A stretch of 64,000 nt of DNA from Pseudomonas syringae (GCF_023278085.1 NZ_CP066265.1:2510501-2574500), one strand, 5' to 3'. Shown: positions 16,201 to 26,638, counted from the stretch's first letter. The notes: a model not told the origin generated them from the letters alone. Numbers and translations: made by a program.

Positions 16201-16811
16201 CCATGAGCACATTATCTCCCCGCCGTAGCGCAATCCTTACCTTCATCCGTGATCGCATCGCGCAGCAAGGGCAATCGCCGAGCCTGGCGGAAATCTCCGA
16301 GGCCTTCGGGTTTGCTTCGCGCAGTGTGGCGCGCAAACACATCGTGGCCCTCACTGAAGCCGGTCTTATCGAAGTCGTACCGCATCAGGCACGCGGCATT
16401 CGTCTGCTGAACAGCGAGCCGCGCCCCGAGTTACTGGAAATCCCGGTGCTGGGCCGTGTCGCTGCCGGTGCACCCATCGGCCCGGATCTGGACATACACA
16501 CCACGCTGCACCTGGATCGCGGCACGTTTACCCGTGCGCCGGACTACTTGCTGCGCGTGCAGGGCGACTCGATGATCGAGGACGGTATTCTCGATGGCGA
16601 TCTGGTGGGCGTACACCGCAGCCCGCAGGCCAGTGACGGGCAGATCGTCGTCGCCCGTCTGGACGGCGAAGTCACCATCAAACGCCTGCAACACCGGGGC
16701 GATCAGTTGCACCTGCTGCCGCGCAACCCGGCCTATCAACCGATCATCGTCAGCCCCGATCAGGACTTCGCCATCGAAGGCGTGTTCTGTGGCCTGGTGC
16801 GCCGCGAATGA
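16194..16811 (+). CDS. lexA2: LexA2 repressor
   Basis: This 205-aa SOS-type repressor has an N-terminal winged HTH (residues 9-72) containing SPSLAEISEAFGFASRSVARKHI. The C-terminal S24 self-cleavage domain has the Ala91-Gly92 cleavage site (VAAGAP), Ser126 in GDSMIEDGI and Lys163 in EVTIKRL. It is the head of the lexA2-imuA-imuB-dnaE2 operon and overlaps imuA by 4 nt. RecA-stimulated cleavage should induce the cassette. The start is either 16194 (GAAAAGAG at suitable spacing) or 16203. The operator lies over the former, so a leaderless or very short-leader transcript is possible. Confidence 0.93.
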   Translation: MYSMSTLSPRRSAILTFIRDRIAQQGQSPSLAEISEAFGFASRSVARKHIVALTEAGLIEVVPHQARGIRLLNSEPRPELLEIPVLGRVAAGAPIGPDLDIHTTLHLDRGTFTRAPDYLLRVQGDSMIEDGILDGDLVGVHRSPQASDGQIVVARLDGEVTIKRLQHRGDQLHLLPRNPAYQPIIVSPDQDFAIEGVFCGLVRRE

Positions 16812-17431
16812 TGGGCGCAGTGGTCAGCCTCGATACCCTGCTGGATGAACGCAGGGTCTGGAAAGGGCGTCAGCAGAGTGCACCGGCGGTCAGCCCGCAC
16901 CCCAGTGGACATGCGGCGCTCGACAACGCCTTGCCCACAGGCGGCTGGCCGGCTTCGGCACTGACTGAAATCCTGATCCCGGCCAATGGCAGCGGCGAGT
17001 TGCGTTTGCTGTGGCCGAGCCTGGCGCGGCTGTCCGGTATGGGTGAGCGCATCGTGCTGGTTGCGCCACCCTATATTCCCTATCCGCAAGCCTGGCTGGC
17101 CGCCGGGGTGGATCTGCGTCAACTGGTGGTGATCGAGGCCAGTGCCCGCGATGCGCTATGGGCGGTCGAACAATGTCTGCGTTCCGGCAGTTGCGGTGCC
17201 GTGGTGTGCTGGCCCGGCATGGCCGATGACCGTGCGCTGCGGCGATTGCAGGTGGCTGCCGAAACCGGGCAGACCCTGGCGTTTGCCTGTCGCCCTCAGC
17301 AGGCGGCTGCCAACCCCTCGCCAGCGGCCCTGCGCGTGGTCATTGATACCCGGCCTGCCCAATTGCGGGTGCTCAAATGCCGAGGCGGGCTTGCGCCGCC
17401 TTTTCCCATCCCGTTTCCGACCGACGCTTGA
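16808..17431 (+). CDS. imuA: ImuA, RecA-like translesion synthesis accessory protein (SulA-like annotation)
   Basis: This 207-aa protein of the ImuA family is often annotated SulA-like in pseudomonads. The LPTGGWPASALTEIL segment (residues 43-57) matches RecA/ImuA N-terminal regions, followed by RIVLVAPPYIPYPQAWLAAGVD. There is no intact Walker A, as usual for the short ImuA proteins. It acts with ImuB and DnaE2 in damage-induced mutagenesis. ATGA overlap with lexA2 places it firmly in the operon; imuB starts 7 bp after its stop. Confidence 0.87.
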   Translation: MMGAVVSLDTLLDERRVWKGRQQSAPAVSPHPSGHAALDNALPTGGWPASALTEILIPANGSGELRLLWPSLARLSGMGERIVLVAPPYIPYPQAWLAAGVDLRQLVVIEASARDALWAVEQCLRSGSCGAVVCWPGMADDRALRRLQVAAETGQTLAFACRPQQAAANPSPAALRVVIDTRPAQLRVLKCRGGLAPPFPIPFPTDA

Positions 17432-17438
17432 GGTTCTT

Positions 17439-18854
17439 ATGCTGTGGGCCTGTGTCTTGCTGCCGCAACTGGCGCTCGACGGCGTCATGCGCCGTCATGC
17501 CAATCCCGATGAGCCTCTGGCGCTGATCAGCGGCAGCGCCCAGCGCCGGATGGTGCAAGCGGTCAATCCGGCTGCGCGTACGCTGGGTCTGAAAGCCGGG
17601 CAAGCGTTGACCGCCGCGCAGGCATTGGTGCCGAACTTCACCACAGTCGAGCACGACCCGGCCGACATAGAGCGCTTGCAACAACTGCTTGCAGCCTGGG
17701 CTTACGGCTTCAGCTCCAATGTCAGCCTTAAATATCCTCGCGTGCTGCTGATGGAAATCGAGTCCAGCCTCAAGCTGTTCGGGCCGTGGCCCGTGTTTGA
17801 GGCGCGCTTGCGTAAAGAGCTGACCGAGCAGGGCTTTCGGCATCGCATCGTGGTGGCGCCCAACCCGATAGCGGCGCGAATGCTGGCCAACATGCACGAT
17901 GGGCTGAGTATCGATTGCCCGCATGAATTGCGCCGGACCCTGGAACAGATGCCCTTGGAGCGCATCGGGCTGAGCCGCGAAGTGGCCACCGCCCTGACGC
18001 GCATGGGCCTGCGCAGCGTGCGACAAGTGCTGGCCTTGCCGCGCGATACCCTGGCGCGGCGTTTCCCGGCCAGTGTCCTGCAGCACCTCGACACCCTGTT
18101 GGGAGCACGTCCCGTGGCGCTGGAGTGCTACACGCCGCCTGACTTCTTCGATGTGCGTATCGAGCTGAATTTCGATGTCGAATCGCATCAGGCCCTGTTG
18201 TTCCCCCTCAAACGGCTGATTGCCGACCTGGGTTTGTTTCTGGCCGGACGCGACAGCGGTGTGCAGCGATTTGCCCTGCATCTGGAGCACGTCGAGGGTC
18301 CGCAGACCGTGATTCCGGTCGGGCTGCTCAGTGCCGAACGCGACGTTTCGATGCTTTTCGAACTGGCGCGCGGCAGGCTGGAACAGGTACTGGTGGCCTC
18401 GCCGGTACGGGCGGTGCGCTTGCTGGCGCAGGACTTGCCGGATTTCGTGCCGGCCCACCGCGAGCTGTTCGATGAGCGCGTGCAACAGACCTTGCCCTGG
18501 GAGCAACTGCGCGAACGCTTGCGGGCGCGGCTGGGCGACGAGTCAGTCTCTGGCCTGCGCGCCCAGGCGGATCATCGTCCGGAATGTGCCTGGCAACCAC
18601 ACAGCACTCGCCATCCGGTGCTGCCAGCACGCGGCTGTACGCGTCCGGGCTGGCTGTTGCGAGAGCCGCAGCCGTTGCCTGTGCATACCACGCGCATTCT
18701 GGCTGGCCCGGAACGAATCGAGTCCGGCTGGTGGGACGGTGGTGATGTGCGCCGCGACTATTATCTGGTCGAAACCCCCAATGGTCAGCGCGCCTGGGCC
18801 TATCGCAGCGTTGGCGAGCAGGGCGAACTGCTACTGCATGGCTGGTTCGCATGA
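17439..18854 (+). CDS. imuB: ImuB, Y-family polymerase-like scaffold
   Basis: This 471-aa DinB/Y-family-like protein is taken from the ATG at 17439, because the open frame reaching back to 17142 lies across imuA. The N-terminal palm ([17 protein letters not shown]) lacks the catalytic acidic residues of true Y-family polymerases, and the SIDE motif position reads MEIESS. This is the known inactive state of ImuB, which recruits DnaE2 and the beta clamp. A possible clamp-binding segment is QQTLPWEQL, about residues 349-357. The C-terminal region ends with the [19 protein letters not shown] tail typical of the family. It overlaps dnaE2 by 4 nt. Confidence 0.88.
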   Translation: MLWACVLLPQLALDGVMRRHANPDEPLALISGSAQRRMVQAVNPAARTLGLKAGQALTAAQALVPNFTTVEHDPADIERLQQLLAAWAYGFSSNVSLKYPRVLLMEIESSLKLFGPWPVFEARLRKELTEQGFRHRIVVAPNPIAARMLANMHDGLSIDCPHELRRTLEQMPLERIGLSREVATALTRMGLRSVRQVLALPRDTLARRFPASVLQHLDTLLGARPVALECYTPPDFFDVRIELNFDVESHQALLFPLKRLIADLGLFLAGRDSGVQRFALHLEHVEGPQTVIPVGLLSAERDVSMLFELARGRLEQVLVASPVRAVRLLAQDLPDFVPAHRELFDERVQQTLPWEQLRERLRARLGDESVSGLRAQADHRPECAWQPHSTRHPVLPARGCTRPGWLLREPQPLPVHTTRILAGPERIESGWWDGGDVRRDYYLVETPNGQRAWAYRSVGEQGELLLHGWFA

Positions 18855-21800
18855 GTACCGACTATGCCGAGCTGCACTGCCTGTCCAACTTCAGCTTTCA
18901 GCGTGGCGCTTCAAGCGCCCTTGAACTGTTCGAGCGTGCCGTGCGCCACGGCTACACGGCGCTGGCGATTACCGATGAATGCACCCTGGCAGGTATCGTT
19001 CGCGCCTTGCAGGCGTCGCAGAAAACCGCTCTGCCGTTGATCGTCGGCAGCGAAATGCATATTGAGAATGGCCCGAAGATTGTCCTGCTGGTGGAGGACA
19101 AAACGGGATATGAAGCGCTGTGCAAGTTGATCACCGCCGCCCGGCGCAGGGCCAAAAAGGGTGAATACCGGCTGCTGCGCGAAGATTTCCAGCTGTCATC
19201 GGGTGGTTTGCTGGCCATCTGGCTGCCGGATATCGAAGGCGACGCTCAAGCCTGTCTGGCACAGGGCAACTGGTTGCGCGAGCATTTTGCCGAGCGCCTG
19301 TGGCTGGGCGTAGAGCTGCATCGCGGTGCGGATGACGATCAGCGTCTGGCCGATCTGCTGGCGCTGGCGCAGTCGCTGGGCATTCCGGCAGTGGCCAGCG
19401 GCGACGTACACATGCATGCCCGCGGGCGACGCGCTTTGCAGGACACCATGACCGCTATCCGCCATCACACCACGGTGGCCGAGGCCGGGCACCTGCTGTT
19501 TGCCAACGGCGAGCGTCATCTACGGCCGCTCGACGCACTGGCAGAGCATTACCCCGACTGGCTGCTGGCCGAGTCGGCGCGGATTGCCCGGCGCTGCACT
19601 TTTACGTTCGATCAATTGCGGTATGAATACCCTCATGAACTGGTGCCCAAGGGCCAGACCTCCACATCATGGTTGCGCGAGCTGACCGAACGCGGGATTC
19701 GCAGGCGCTGGCCGAAGGGCTTGAGTGTGGCGACGCGTGCGCAGGTCGAGAAAGAACTGGCACTGATCACGGAAAAGAAGTTCGACAGCTACTTTCTGAC
19801 GGTCCACGACATCGTCGAGTTTGCCCGCAGCCAGCACATTCTCTGTCAGGGCCGTGGGTCGGCGGCCAACTCGGCGGTGTGTTACGCGCTGGGCATCACC
19901 GAACTGAACCCGGAAAAGAGTAATCTGCTGTTCGAACGCTTCATTTCCAAAGAGCGCAACGAACCCCCCGACATCGACGTGGATTTCGAGCATGACCGCC
20001 GCGAAGAAGTCATTCAGTACATATTCCGGCGTTATGGCCGGGGCAGGGCGGCGCTGACCGCCGTGGCCAGCACTTATCACGGTTCAGGCGCACTGCGTGA
20101 CGTGGCCAAGGTGCTGGGCTTGCCGTCTGACCAGATCAATACCTTGTCCGAAGCGTTCAGTCGCTGGAGCGACTCGCTGCCGTCGCCTGAACGCTTGCGC
20201 GAATACGGTTTTGATGCCGATACACCGATCCTCAAGCGTGTGCTGGCACTGACCGGCGAACTGATCGGCTTCCCCCGGCATCTCTCGCAGCATCCGGGCG
20301 GCTTCGTGATTTCCGAGCACCCGCTGGACACACTGGTGCCGGTCGAGAATGCGGCGATGGCCGAGCGCACCATCATTCAATGGGACAAGGACGATCTGGA
20401 TCTGGTCGGCCTGCTGAAAGTCGACATCCTTGCACTGGGCATGCTCAGCGCACTGCGCAGGACGTTCGACTTGGTGCATCTGCACCGAGGCAAGCGCTGG
20501 ACCCTGGCAAATCTGCCAGGTGATGATCGGAAAACCTACGAAATGATCAGCCGCGCCGACACCATCGGCGTATTCCAGATCGAGTCCCGTGCCCAGATGG
20601 CCATGCTGCCACGCCTCAGGCCCGAGAAGTTTTATGACCTGGTCATCGAAGTCGCCATCGTCCGGCCGGGGCCGATTCAGGGCGACATGGTTCATCCGTA
20701 CCTGCGTCGGCGCAATGGTGAAGAAGCCATCACCTATCCGCCCAAGCTGAAAAGCGTCTTTGAGCGCACCCTGGGCGTACCGCTGTTTCAGGAACAGGTC
20801 ATGGAAGTCGCGATCATCGCTGCGGGTTATACGCCCGGCGAGGCCGATGAACTGCGCCGCGCCATGGCCGCCTGGAAACGCCACGGCGGGCTGGATCCGC
20901 ACCGTGAGCGTTTGCGCACAGGCATGCTGAACAACGGTTACGAAGCGGACTTTGCCGACCGCATCTTCGAACAGATCAAAGGTTTCGGCAGCTACGGCTT
21001 TCCTGAATCCCATGCCGCCAGCTTCGCCTTGCTGACCTATGCCAGTTGCTGGCTCAAATGCAATGAGCCGGCAGCCTTTACCTGCGCGCTGATCAACAGC
21101 TGGCCGATGGGCTTTTACAACCCGGACCAACTGCTGCAAGACGCGCGTCGTCATCACATCGAAATACGTCCGGTGGACGTGCGTTACAGTCATTGGGATT
21201 GCTCGCTGGAGCCGATCGACCACCCTGACAGCACGCGCAACCTGGCTATTCGCCTCGGGCTACGCATGGTGGGTGGCTTTCGTGAGGACGATGCTCTGCG
21301 TATCGCGACGGCGCGCTCGAAACGACCGTTTGCCGATGCTACGGACCTGACGTTACGCGCGGGACTGGACTCGCGCGCCGCTGAAGCATTGGCAGATTCT
21401 GGCGCCTTGCGCGGCCTGATCGGCCATCGGCACCGGGCGCGCTGGGAAGTGGCAGGGGTCGAAGCCCAGCGCCCGCTGTTCAGCGACCTGCCCAGCGAAG
21501 AAACCCAGGTGATGCTGCCGCTGCCGACGGTCGCCGAGGACCCTGGTCGCCGATTACGCCACACTCGGCACCACCCTCGGCCCGCACCCACTGGCGTTGC
21601 TGCGGCGGCAACTGGCCGCCAAGCGCTTTCGCAGCTCGCAAGACCTGATGACGCTGGAGAATGACCGAACCCTCAGCGTGGCAGGTCTGGTCATCGGCCG
21701 GCAACGACCGGGCACTGCCAGCGGCGTGACCTTTGTGACGCTGGAAGACGAGTTCGGCATGGTCAATGTCGTGGTCTGGCGCGACCTGGCCGAGCGCCAG

Positions 21801-21947
21801 CGCAAGGTATTGGTCGGTTCACAGTTGCTACAGGTGTTCGGGCGGCTGGAATCGAAAAGCGGCGTGCGCCACCTGATCGCCCAGCGGCTGTATGACCTGA
21901 CGCCGCTGCTGACCGGGCTGGATGTGCGCAGTCGGGATTTTCAGTGA
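18851..21947 (+). pseudogene. dnaE2: Error-prone DNA polymerase DnaE2/ImuC, frameshifted
   Basis: This is a C-family polymerase alpha subunit with an N-terminal PHP domain (residues 1-200), catalytic palm with [13 protein letters not shown] near residue 375, fingers, and helix-hairpin-helix region. The frame runs normally to codon 897, where CCC at 21541-21543 replaces the CC needed to continue as [10 protein letters not shown]. The original frame then ends at 21664 (937 aa). Removing one C restores a 1031-aa protein through 21947 whose last 134 residues form the OB-fold region ([19 protein letters not shown]). The enzyme as written would lack that region. A sequencing error is a real alternative, since both parts look fully conserved. 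Confidence 0.88.
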
Positions 21948-22007
21948 TCCGGTCAGGCCCGTAATTTGCAGCATTAATCGGTACATCCTGCCAACGAGAA
22001 GCCCTGA

Positions 22008-22859
22008 ATGTACAAAGACTATCCAGCCGCCTACCAGGTCAGCAAAGGCGCAGCGCTGCAAGTGGACACGGCTTTTTACGAGCGTATCCGGGCGAATGCG
22101 CAGCAGCGCACGTTGGTCGAACAGTTCGAAGTGCCGATTCGCACCGGGCGCGCGTGGAAGGTCAAGGCTGGCCAGGTGTTTCGCGTCACCACACCGGTGG
22201 GGCCCCAAGTCGGCGATTTCAACGTGTGGAATGCCAATGACCCTCGCGAACGGCTATGGGCAGCGCGCACGCGTCAGTTGCAGGGCGCGCATGTCAGCAC
22301 CCATGACCGGTTGTGGTCGAACCTGCCGTTCCTGCGGCCAATGGTTACCATCACCGACGACAGTCTGGCCAGCTACGGCATCGACGAACATGGCGGCCGT
22401 CTGCACGACTTGCTGGGTACGCGCTGCGACCCTTACGTCAACAAGATGCTGACCGGCGAAGACTTTCATCACCACTGCCATTCGAACCTGACTCGCGCAG
22501 TGCTGCCGCATGGTCTGACCGAATTCGATGTGCACGATGTGCTGAACATCTTTCAGTGCACCGGCCTGAACCACGACGATATGTATTTCATGAAAGCCTG
22601 CCCAGCGCAGAAGGGCGACTATCTGGAGTTCTTCGCGGAAATCGACCTGCTGTGTGCCTTGTCGACCTGTCCGGGCGGCGACCTGTCACTGCCAATGTGG
22701 GGGCCGGAGGCTCAGGACCCATTGAGCGTCTGCCGGCCGTTGGGTGTCGAGGTCTATGACCTCGACGCCTCGTTACTGGAGGGCTGGCAGTCTCCCGAGC
22801 GTGCGGCGTACAACGGACTGCATGGTTTGCAGACTGCCAAGGCCGACTGGGAAAAGTAA
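22008..22859 (+). CDS. DUF1989 (urea carboxylase-associated-like) protein
   Basis: This 283-aa protein of the DUF1989 family belongs to the group seen as paired 'urea carboxylase-associated proteins' elsewhere. Conserved parts include WKVKAGQVFRVTTPVGPQVGDFNVWN (residues 45-70), TCPGGDLSLPMWG near the C-terminus, and several His/Cys residues (EDFHHHCHSNL, ALSTCPGGD) that could bind metal. Here it is a single, longer copy with no urea carboxylase gene nearby. It lies 60 bp downstream of dnaE2 and convergent with the CorA-like gene, 4 bp away. Biochemical function is not established. Confidence 0.8.
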   Translation: MYKDYPAAYQVSKGAALQVDTAFYERIRANAQQRTLVEQFEVPIRTGRAWKVKAGQVFRVTTPVGPQVGDFNVWNANDPRERLWAARTRQLQGAHVSTHDRLWSNLPFLRPMVTITDDSLASYGIDEHGGRLHDLLGTRCDPYVNKMLTGEDFHHHCHSNLTRAVLPHGLTEFDVHDVLNIFQCTGLNHDDMYFMKACPAQKGDYLEFFAEIDLLCALSTCPGGDLSLPMWGPEAQDPLSVCRPLGVEVYDLDASLLEGWQSPERAAYNGLHGLQTAKADWEK

Positions 22860-22863
22860 CGGC

Positions 22864-23793
22864 TCAGGCCGAGCGGGCCATTCGGCGCAGTCCCAGGACC
22901 ATCACCGCCCCAAGCCCGAGCATGGCCAGTAGCAAGGCCGGGTAAGCCACCCACCAGTGCAGCGGGGCGGTCATCATGCTGAACTCGGACATGCCGCCGA
23001 TTCCGGCAATCAGGTTCAACGGCAGAAACACCACGTTGATCAACGTCAGTTTGCGCAGCAGGGTATTGGTGCTGTTGTTGACCAGGTTGCCCCGTGCGTC
23101 CATCAGCCCGGCGAACACGGTGGAATAGATTTCCGCCTGTTTGTAGCACTGGTCGTTCTCGATGATCATGTCGTCGATCAACGCTAGGCTGGCAGCCGCG
23201 TAGTGCTTGCCTTGCGCGTGATTGCGCAGGCGCGTCAGCACTGCGCCGTTACTGTGAATAGCGTTGATGTAATAGACCAGGCTTTCGCTGAGGTTGAACA
23301 TTTGCAGCAGATGGCGGTTTTCCAGCGACGAGTTGAATTTCTGCTGTAATTCCCGGGCGACCATCTTGATGACCTTCAAGTGTCCCAGATAGTGGTGAAT
23401 ATTGTTGAACAGCATCTCCAAAAGGATATCCAGCGGCTGGTTCAGCGGACGATGAGACCCGAGCATGTTCAAGGGCTGATCGTCATCACAGATCAGCAGC
23501 AGTTGGTCCTGACTCAGGAGCACGCCAAATGATGAAACATCGAACGAGAAGCTGTCCTTGCCCGAGTAGTTTTCGGGGCGTTTCCAGATCAGAAACAGCG
23601 CATCGGGGTGAAACTCGATGCGCGATATTTCATCCGGGTCGAGCGCCGAGGCCACCGCATGCTCATCCAGGTGGAACTGTTCCAGCAACAGCCTGCGCTC
23701 GCCGGCGTCAGGTTTGCTGAACCACAGCACCTGAGCTTTTTGCGAGTCACAGGGCTGCAACCGACCGGCATCGAGTTTCAGACCTTGAATCAT
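22864..23793 (-). CDS. CorA/ZntB family divalent cation transporter
   Basis: This 309-aa CorA-superfamily membrane protein has a cytoplasmic N-terminal domain of about 240 aa and two C-terminal membrane helices (about 248-268 and 278-300). The pore-loop signature, normally GMN, reads GIGGMSEFSMM between the helices, a variant common among pseudomonad CorA-like proteins. Ion specificity (Mg, Zn or other) cannot be told. It begins 4 bp after the stop of the upstream RimK-like ligase gene, so the two form an operon. The ATP-grasp enzyme needs divalent metal, which makes the pairing notable. Confidence 0.85.
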   Translation of the reverse strand: MIQGLKLDAGRLQPCDSQKAQVLWFSKPDAGERRLLLEQFHLDEHAVASALDPDEISRIEFHPDALFLIWKRPENYSGKDSFSFDVSSFGVLLSQDQLLLICDDDQPLNMLGSHRPLNQPLDILLEMLFNNIHHYLGHLKVIKMVARELQQKFNSSLENRHLLQMFNLSESLVYYINAIHSNGAVLTRLRNHAQGKHYAAASLALIDDMIIENDQCYKQAEIYSTVFAGLMDARGNLVNNSTNTLLRKLTLINVVFLPLNLIAGIGGMSEFSMMTAPLHWWVAYPALLLAMLGLGAVMVLGLRRMARSA

Positions 23794-23797
23794 CGTT

Positions 23798-25384
23798 TCA
23801 CCATGCCTGGCCGAGGCGCTTGAGCTCCAGGCGCCGAACGAATTCTTCCAGCACCAAACTGTACAGATCGTCCTGCAGGTAAGCGTCTTCGATGCCGGCG
23901 TCCAGATTCGGGTTGTCGTTGACCTCGATTACCACGACTTGATCGCCGGATTGTTTCAGGTCAACACCATAAAGCCCGTCACCGATCAGGTTGGCGGTCT
24001 TGAGCGCCAGTTCGACCACGGCTCTCGGCGCTTCGTGTACCGCGAGCGTTCGGCACTCGCCAATGACCTCGGCGCCAATCGCCTTATGGTTGTAGATCTG
24101 CCAATGCCCCTTGGACATGAAGTACTGGCAGGCAAATATCGGCTTGCGATTGAGAATGCCGATGCGCCAGTCATATTCGGTGTAGAAAAACTCCTGTGCC
24201 AGCAACAACACCGAATGCTCGAACAACTGGGTCGTCGCGGTGTGCATCTCCTCGGGTGTGCTGACCTTGATGACGCCTCTGGAGAAGCAGCCGTCAGGGA
24301 TTTTCAACACCAGCGGGAAACCCAGCCGCGTGGCGACGTGTTGCAGTTCCTCGGGGCGATCCTTGTAGAGGATTTCGGTTCGTGGCATGCCCAGATCATG
24401 GCTCTTCAGCAGGTCCGTCAAGTAAACCTTGTTGGTGCAGCGCAGAATTGACGTGGGGTCATCCATGACCACCAGACCTTCGCTTTCGGCCTTTTTGGCA
24501 AACCGGTAGGTGTGGTTGTCGACACTGGTGGTTTCGCGAATCAGCAGTGCGTCGTACTCGGCCAGACGCGCATAGTCCTTCTTTTCGATCAGCTCGACGT
24601 CAATGCCCAGACGCTGACCGACGCGAATGAAGTTGGCCAGCGCCTGGGCATTGGAAGGCGGCAGTTGCTCCTGGGGGTCATGGAGGATCGCCAGGTCGTA
24701 ACGCGCCAGACGACGAGAGCTGGGCTGTCGCCAGATCTTGCGGCTGAAACCGTCCAGCGCGATGGCAAACTCGTCTTGTTGATCATCGCGCAAACGCGGC
24801 AGGGCACCGGCTTTGATACCGGCGATGTGCCAATTGTCGCGCTTGCGAAACTCGACCATCAGGATTGGACAGGGAAAGGCTTCAAACAACTGGCGGGCCA
24901 GATCTTTCAACGGCTCAAGTGTGGTCTGACCGAAATACAGCGTCAGGGTAAACCCTTCGGTGTCGTCATAGGGATGGTCCTGAAGTGCGGTCTCCAGCAA
25001 CTTGTCGAGGTCGTCGAGTGCCAGGCCGTAGAGTGATTTTCGCGTTAACTCGCTGATGGTTTTTACCGAAGGGATTACATTGTGCTGGCGCGCTTCGGCG
25101 AGCAGCGAACAGTAATAGCCATGGCCCAGGTACTTGTAGCTCCGGCACAGGTTGATGACTTGTACACGCTTGCCTGCCGTGGCTTTCAGCGGTTTTTCGA
25201 GATAGTCCTGAGCGCTGATCAAATCTTCACTGGGGAAGTACGATGCCCAGTCTTCAAGCCGTTCGACAATAATCACCAGTTGCCTCTGCGCTGCAAAGGG
25301 GGTTGTGGGGTCTGCACGTCTGGTTGTTGCTGAAAGTGCAAGTTGGGCCGATACTTCGTTCATCTTCACCTGTGCCGCTGACAT
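23798..25384 (-). CDS. RimK-like ATP-grasp ligase with RLAN N-terminal domain
   Basis: This 528-aa protein has an N-terminal RLAN-type domain (about residues 30-200, starting RQLVIIVERLEDWASYF), then a RimK-like pre-ATP-grasp and ATP-grasp domain (about 280-520). ATP-grasp hallmarks are GFPLVLKIPDGCFSRGVIKV (ATP-binding Lys and Gly loop) and the metal-binding VIEVNDNPNLDAGIEDAY near the C-terminus. Relatives ligate amino acids to a carboxylate on a peptide or metabolite. The start is the ATG at 25384; a second ATG 21 nt downstream is possible, while the open frame to 25666 crosses the divergent gene. It is divergent from a GNAT-peptidase fusion and co-directional with a CorA-like gene. Confidence 0.88.
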   Translation of the reverse strand: MSAAQVKMNEVSAQLALSATTRRADPTTPFAAQRQLVIIVERLEDWASYFPSEDLISAQDYLEKPLKATAGKRVQVINLCRSYKYLGHGYYCSLLAEARQHNVIPSVKTISELTRKSLYGLALDDLDKLLETALQDHPYDDTEGFTLTLYFGQTTLEPLKDLARQLFEAFPCPILMVEFRKRDNWHIAGIKAGALPRLRDDQQDEFAIALDGFSRKIWRQPSSRRLARYDLAILHDPQEQLPPSNAQALANFIRVGQRLGIDVELIEKKDYARLAEYDALLIRETTSVDNHTYRFAKKAESEGLVVMDDPTSILRCTNKVYLTDLLKSHDLGMPRTEILYKDRPEELQHVATRLGFPLVLKIPDGCFSRGVIKVSTPEEMHTATTQLFEHSVLLLAQEFFYTEYDWRIGILNRKPIFACQYFMSKGHWQIYNHKAIGAEVIGECRTLAVHEAPRAVVELALKTANLIGDGLYGVDLKQSGDQVVVIEVNDNPNLDAGIEDAYLQDDLYSLVLEEFVRRLELKRLGQAW

Positions 25385-25477
25385 GTGTAATCGATCCGAT
25401 GGGAAACAAGTCCTTTCTATTAAGCATGTGCTTTTTGAAATGTCCCGTTTCGTTACACAACTTTTACGGCGGTGCAG

Positions 25478-26638
25478 ATGGACTTTATATTTCGTGATGC
25501 AGTTGCAGACGATCTCGACGCTCTGCTGTTTCTGGAGAACCAGTGCTTTGAAGGCGACCGGCTGACGGCGCGCAGTTTTCAGTGGATGATCCGCCGTGCC
25601 AACGCGTGTCTGCTCGTCGCCGAGCACGCCGGGCAACTCACCGGCTACGCGCTGGTGCTGTTCCATCGCGGCACTTCGCTGGGGCGTTTGTATTCGCTGG
25701 CGATTGCCGACTCAGCAAGGGGGCAGGGGTTGGGCAGGCAGTTATTGCAGCGTGCCGAACAGCAGGCGGTGGAGCGCGATTGCGCCTACCTGCGGCTGGA
25801 AGTGCGGCCTGACAATGCTGCGGCAATCGGCCTGTACGAACGCAGCGGGTATCGGCGTTTCGCTCAGGTCGACGATTACTACCAGGACCACGCCCCGGCG
25901 CTGCGTTACGAGAAGCGTATCGTCGAGCACGTCAGGCAAGACAGCCGCTCGGTGCCTTACTACCAGCAAACCCTGGACTTCACCTGCGGCCCGGCCTGTT
26001 TACTGATGGCCATGAAAGCCTTGCAGCCAGAGCGATTGATGGGTCGCGCTGAAGAAGTGCAGATCTGGCGCGAAGCAACCACGGTGTTCATGACCTCCGG
26101 GCACGGTGGATGCAGCCCGCAAGGGTTGGCACTGGCAGCATGGCGGCGCGGTTTTGCGGTGAATCTGCTGGTGTCGGTGTCAGGCCCTTTGTTTCTGGGC
26201 GGGGTGCGCAGCGACAACAAGAAACAGGTCATCCGCCTGGTTCACGAACAGTTCTGTCGTGAGCTTGACGCCTCCAGCGTGCAGTCGTTAGCCAATCGCT
26301 CGCTGAATCTGCCGCGTGTGCTGGCCGACGGTGGCAAGCCACTGGTGTTGATCAGCAGCTACCGCCTGACACGCTCCAAGGCGCCGCATTGGGTGATGGT
26401 CACCGATTGCGACAGCGATTTTGTCTACCTGCATGATCCTGATATCGATCACAGCCTGCATCGTCAGGCCATCGACTGCCAGCACATGCCGGTCAGCCAC
26501 GCTGACTTCAACCGCATGAGCTGTTTTGGTGCCGACAAACTCAGGGCCGCAGTGATTGTGTTTGCCGCGCCGGTGGATGATCATGCGCCCGCCTCAAAGG
26601 CTTCGGCAGCTCACGCAAAGGATCCAACCCTCAGATGA
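25478..26638 (+). CDS. GNAT acetyltransferase fused to C39-like peptidase
   Basis: This 386-aa fusion has residues 1-150 as a GNAT N-acetyltransferase, with the acetyl-CoA loop RGQGLG at 81-86 and the NAAAIGLYERSGY C-terminal half. Residues 158-375 form a papain-fold, C39-like peptidase: Gln164, Cys170 in DFTCGPACL, His304 in APHWVMVTD and Asp320 in YLHDPD form a plausible catalytic set. No membrane helix or ABC domain is attached, unlike bacteriocin C39 exporters, so it should act in the cytoplasm. The ATG at 25478 is preferred over a GTG two codons upstream. It overlaps the deacetylase gene by 4 nt. Confidence 0.86.
   Translation: MDFIFRDAVADDLDALLFLENQCFEGDRLTARSFQWMIRRANACLLVAEHAGQLTGYALVLFHRGTSLGRLYSLAIADSARGQGLGRQLLQRAEQQAVERDCAYLRLEVRPDNAAAIGLYERSGYRRFAQVDDYYQDHAPALRYEKRIVEHVRQDSRSVPYYQQTLDFTCGPACLLMAMKALQPERLMGRAEEVQIWREATTVFMTSGHGGCSPQGLALAAWRRGFAVNLLVSVSGPLFLGGVRSDNKKQVIRLVHEQFCRELDASSVQSLANRSLNLPRVLADGGKPLVLISSYRLTRSKAPHWVMVTDCDSDFVYLHDPDIDHSLHRQAIDCQHMPVSHADFNRMSCFGADKLRAAVIVFAAPVDDHAPASKASAAHAKDPTLR

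Noticed and set aside
21597..21947. Independent 116-aa OB-fold gene after dnaE2
   Set aside because: Its sequence continues DnaE2 exactly and conserved coding extends upstream of its first ATG to the frameshift point.
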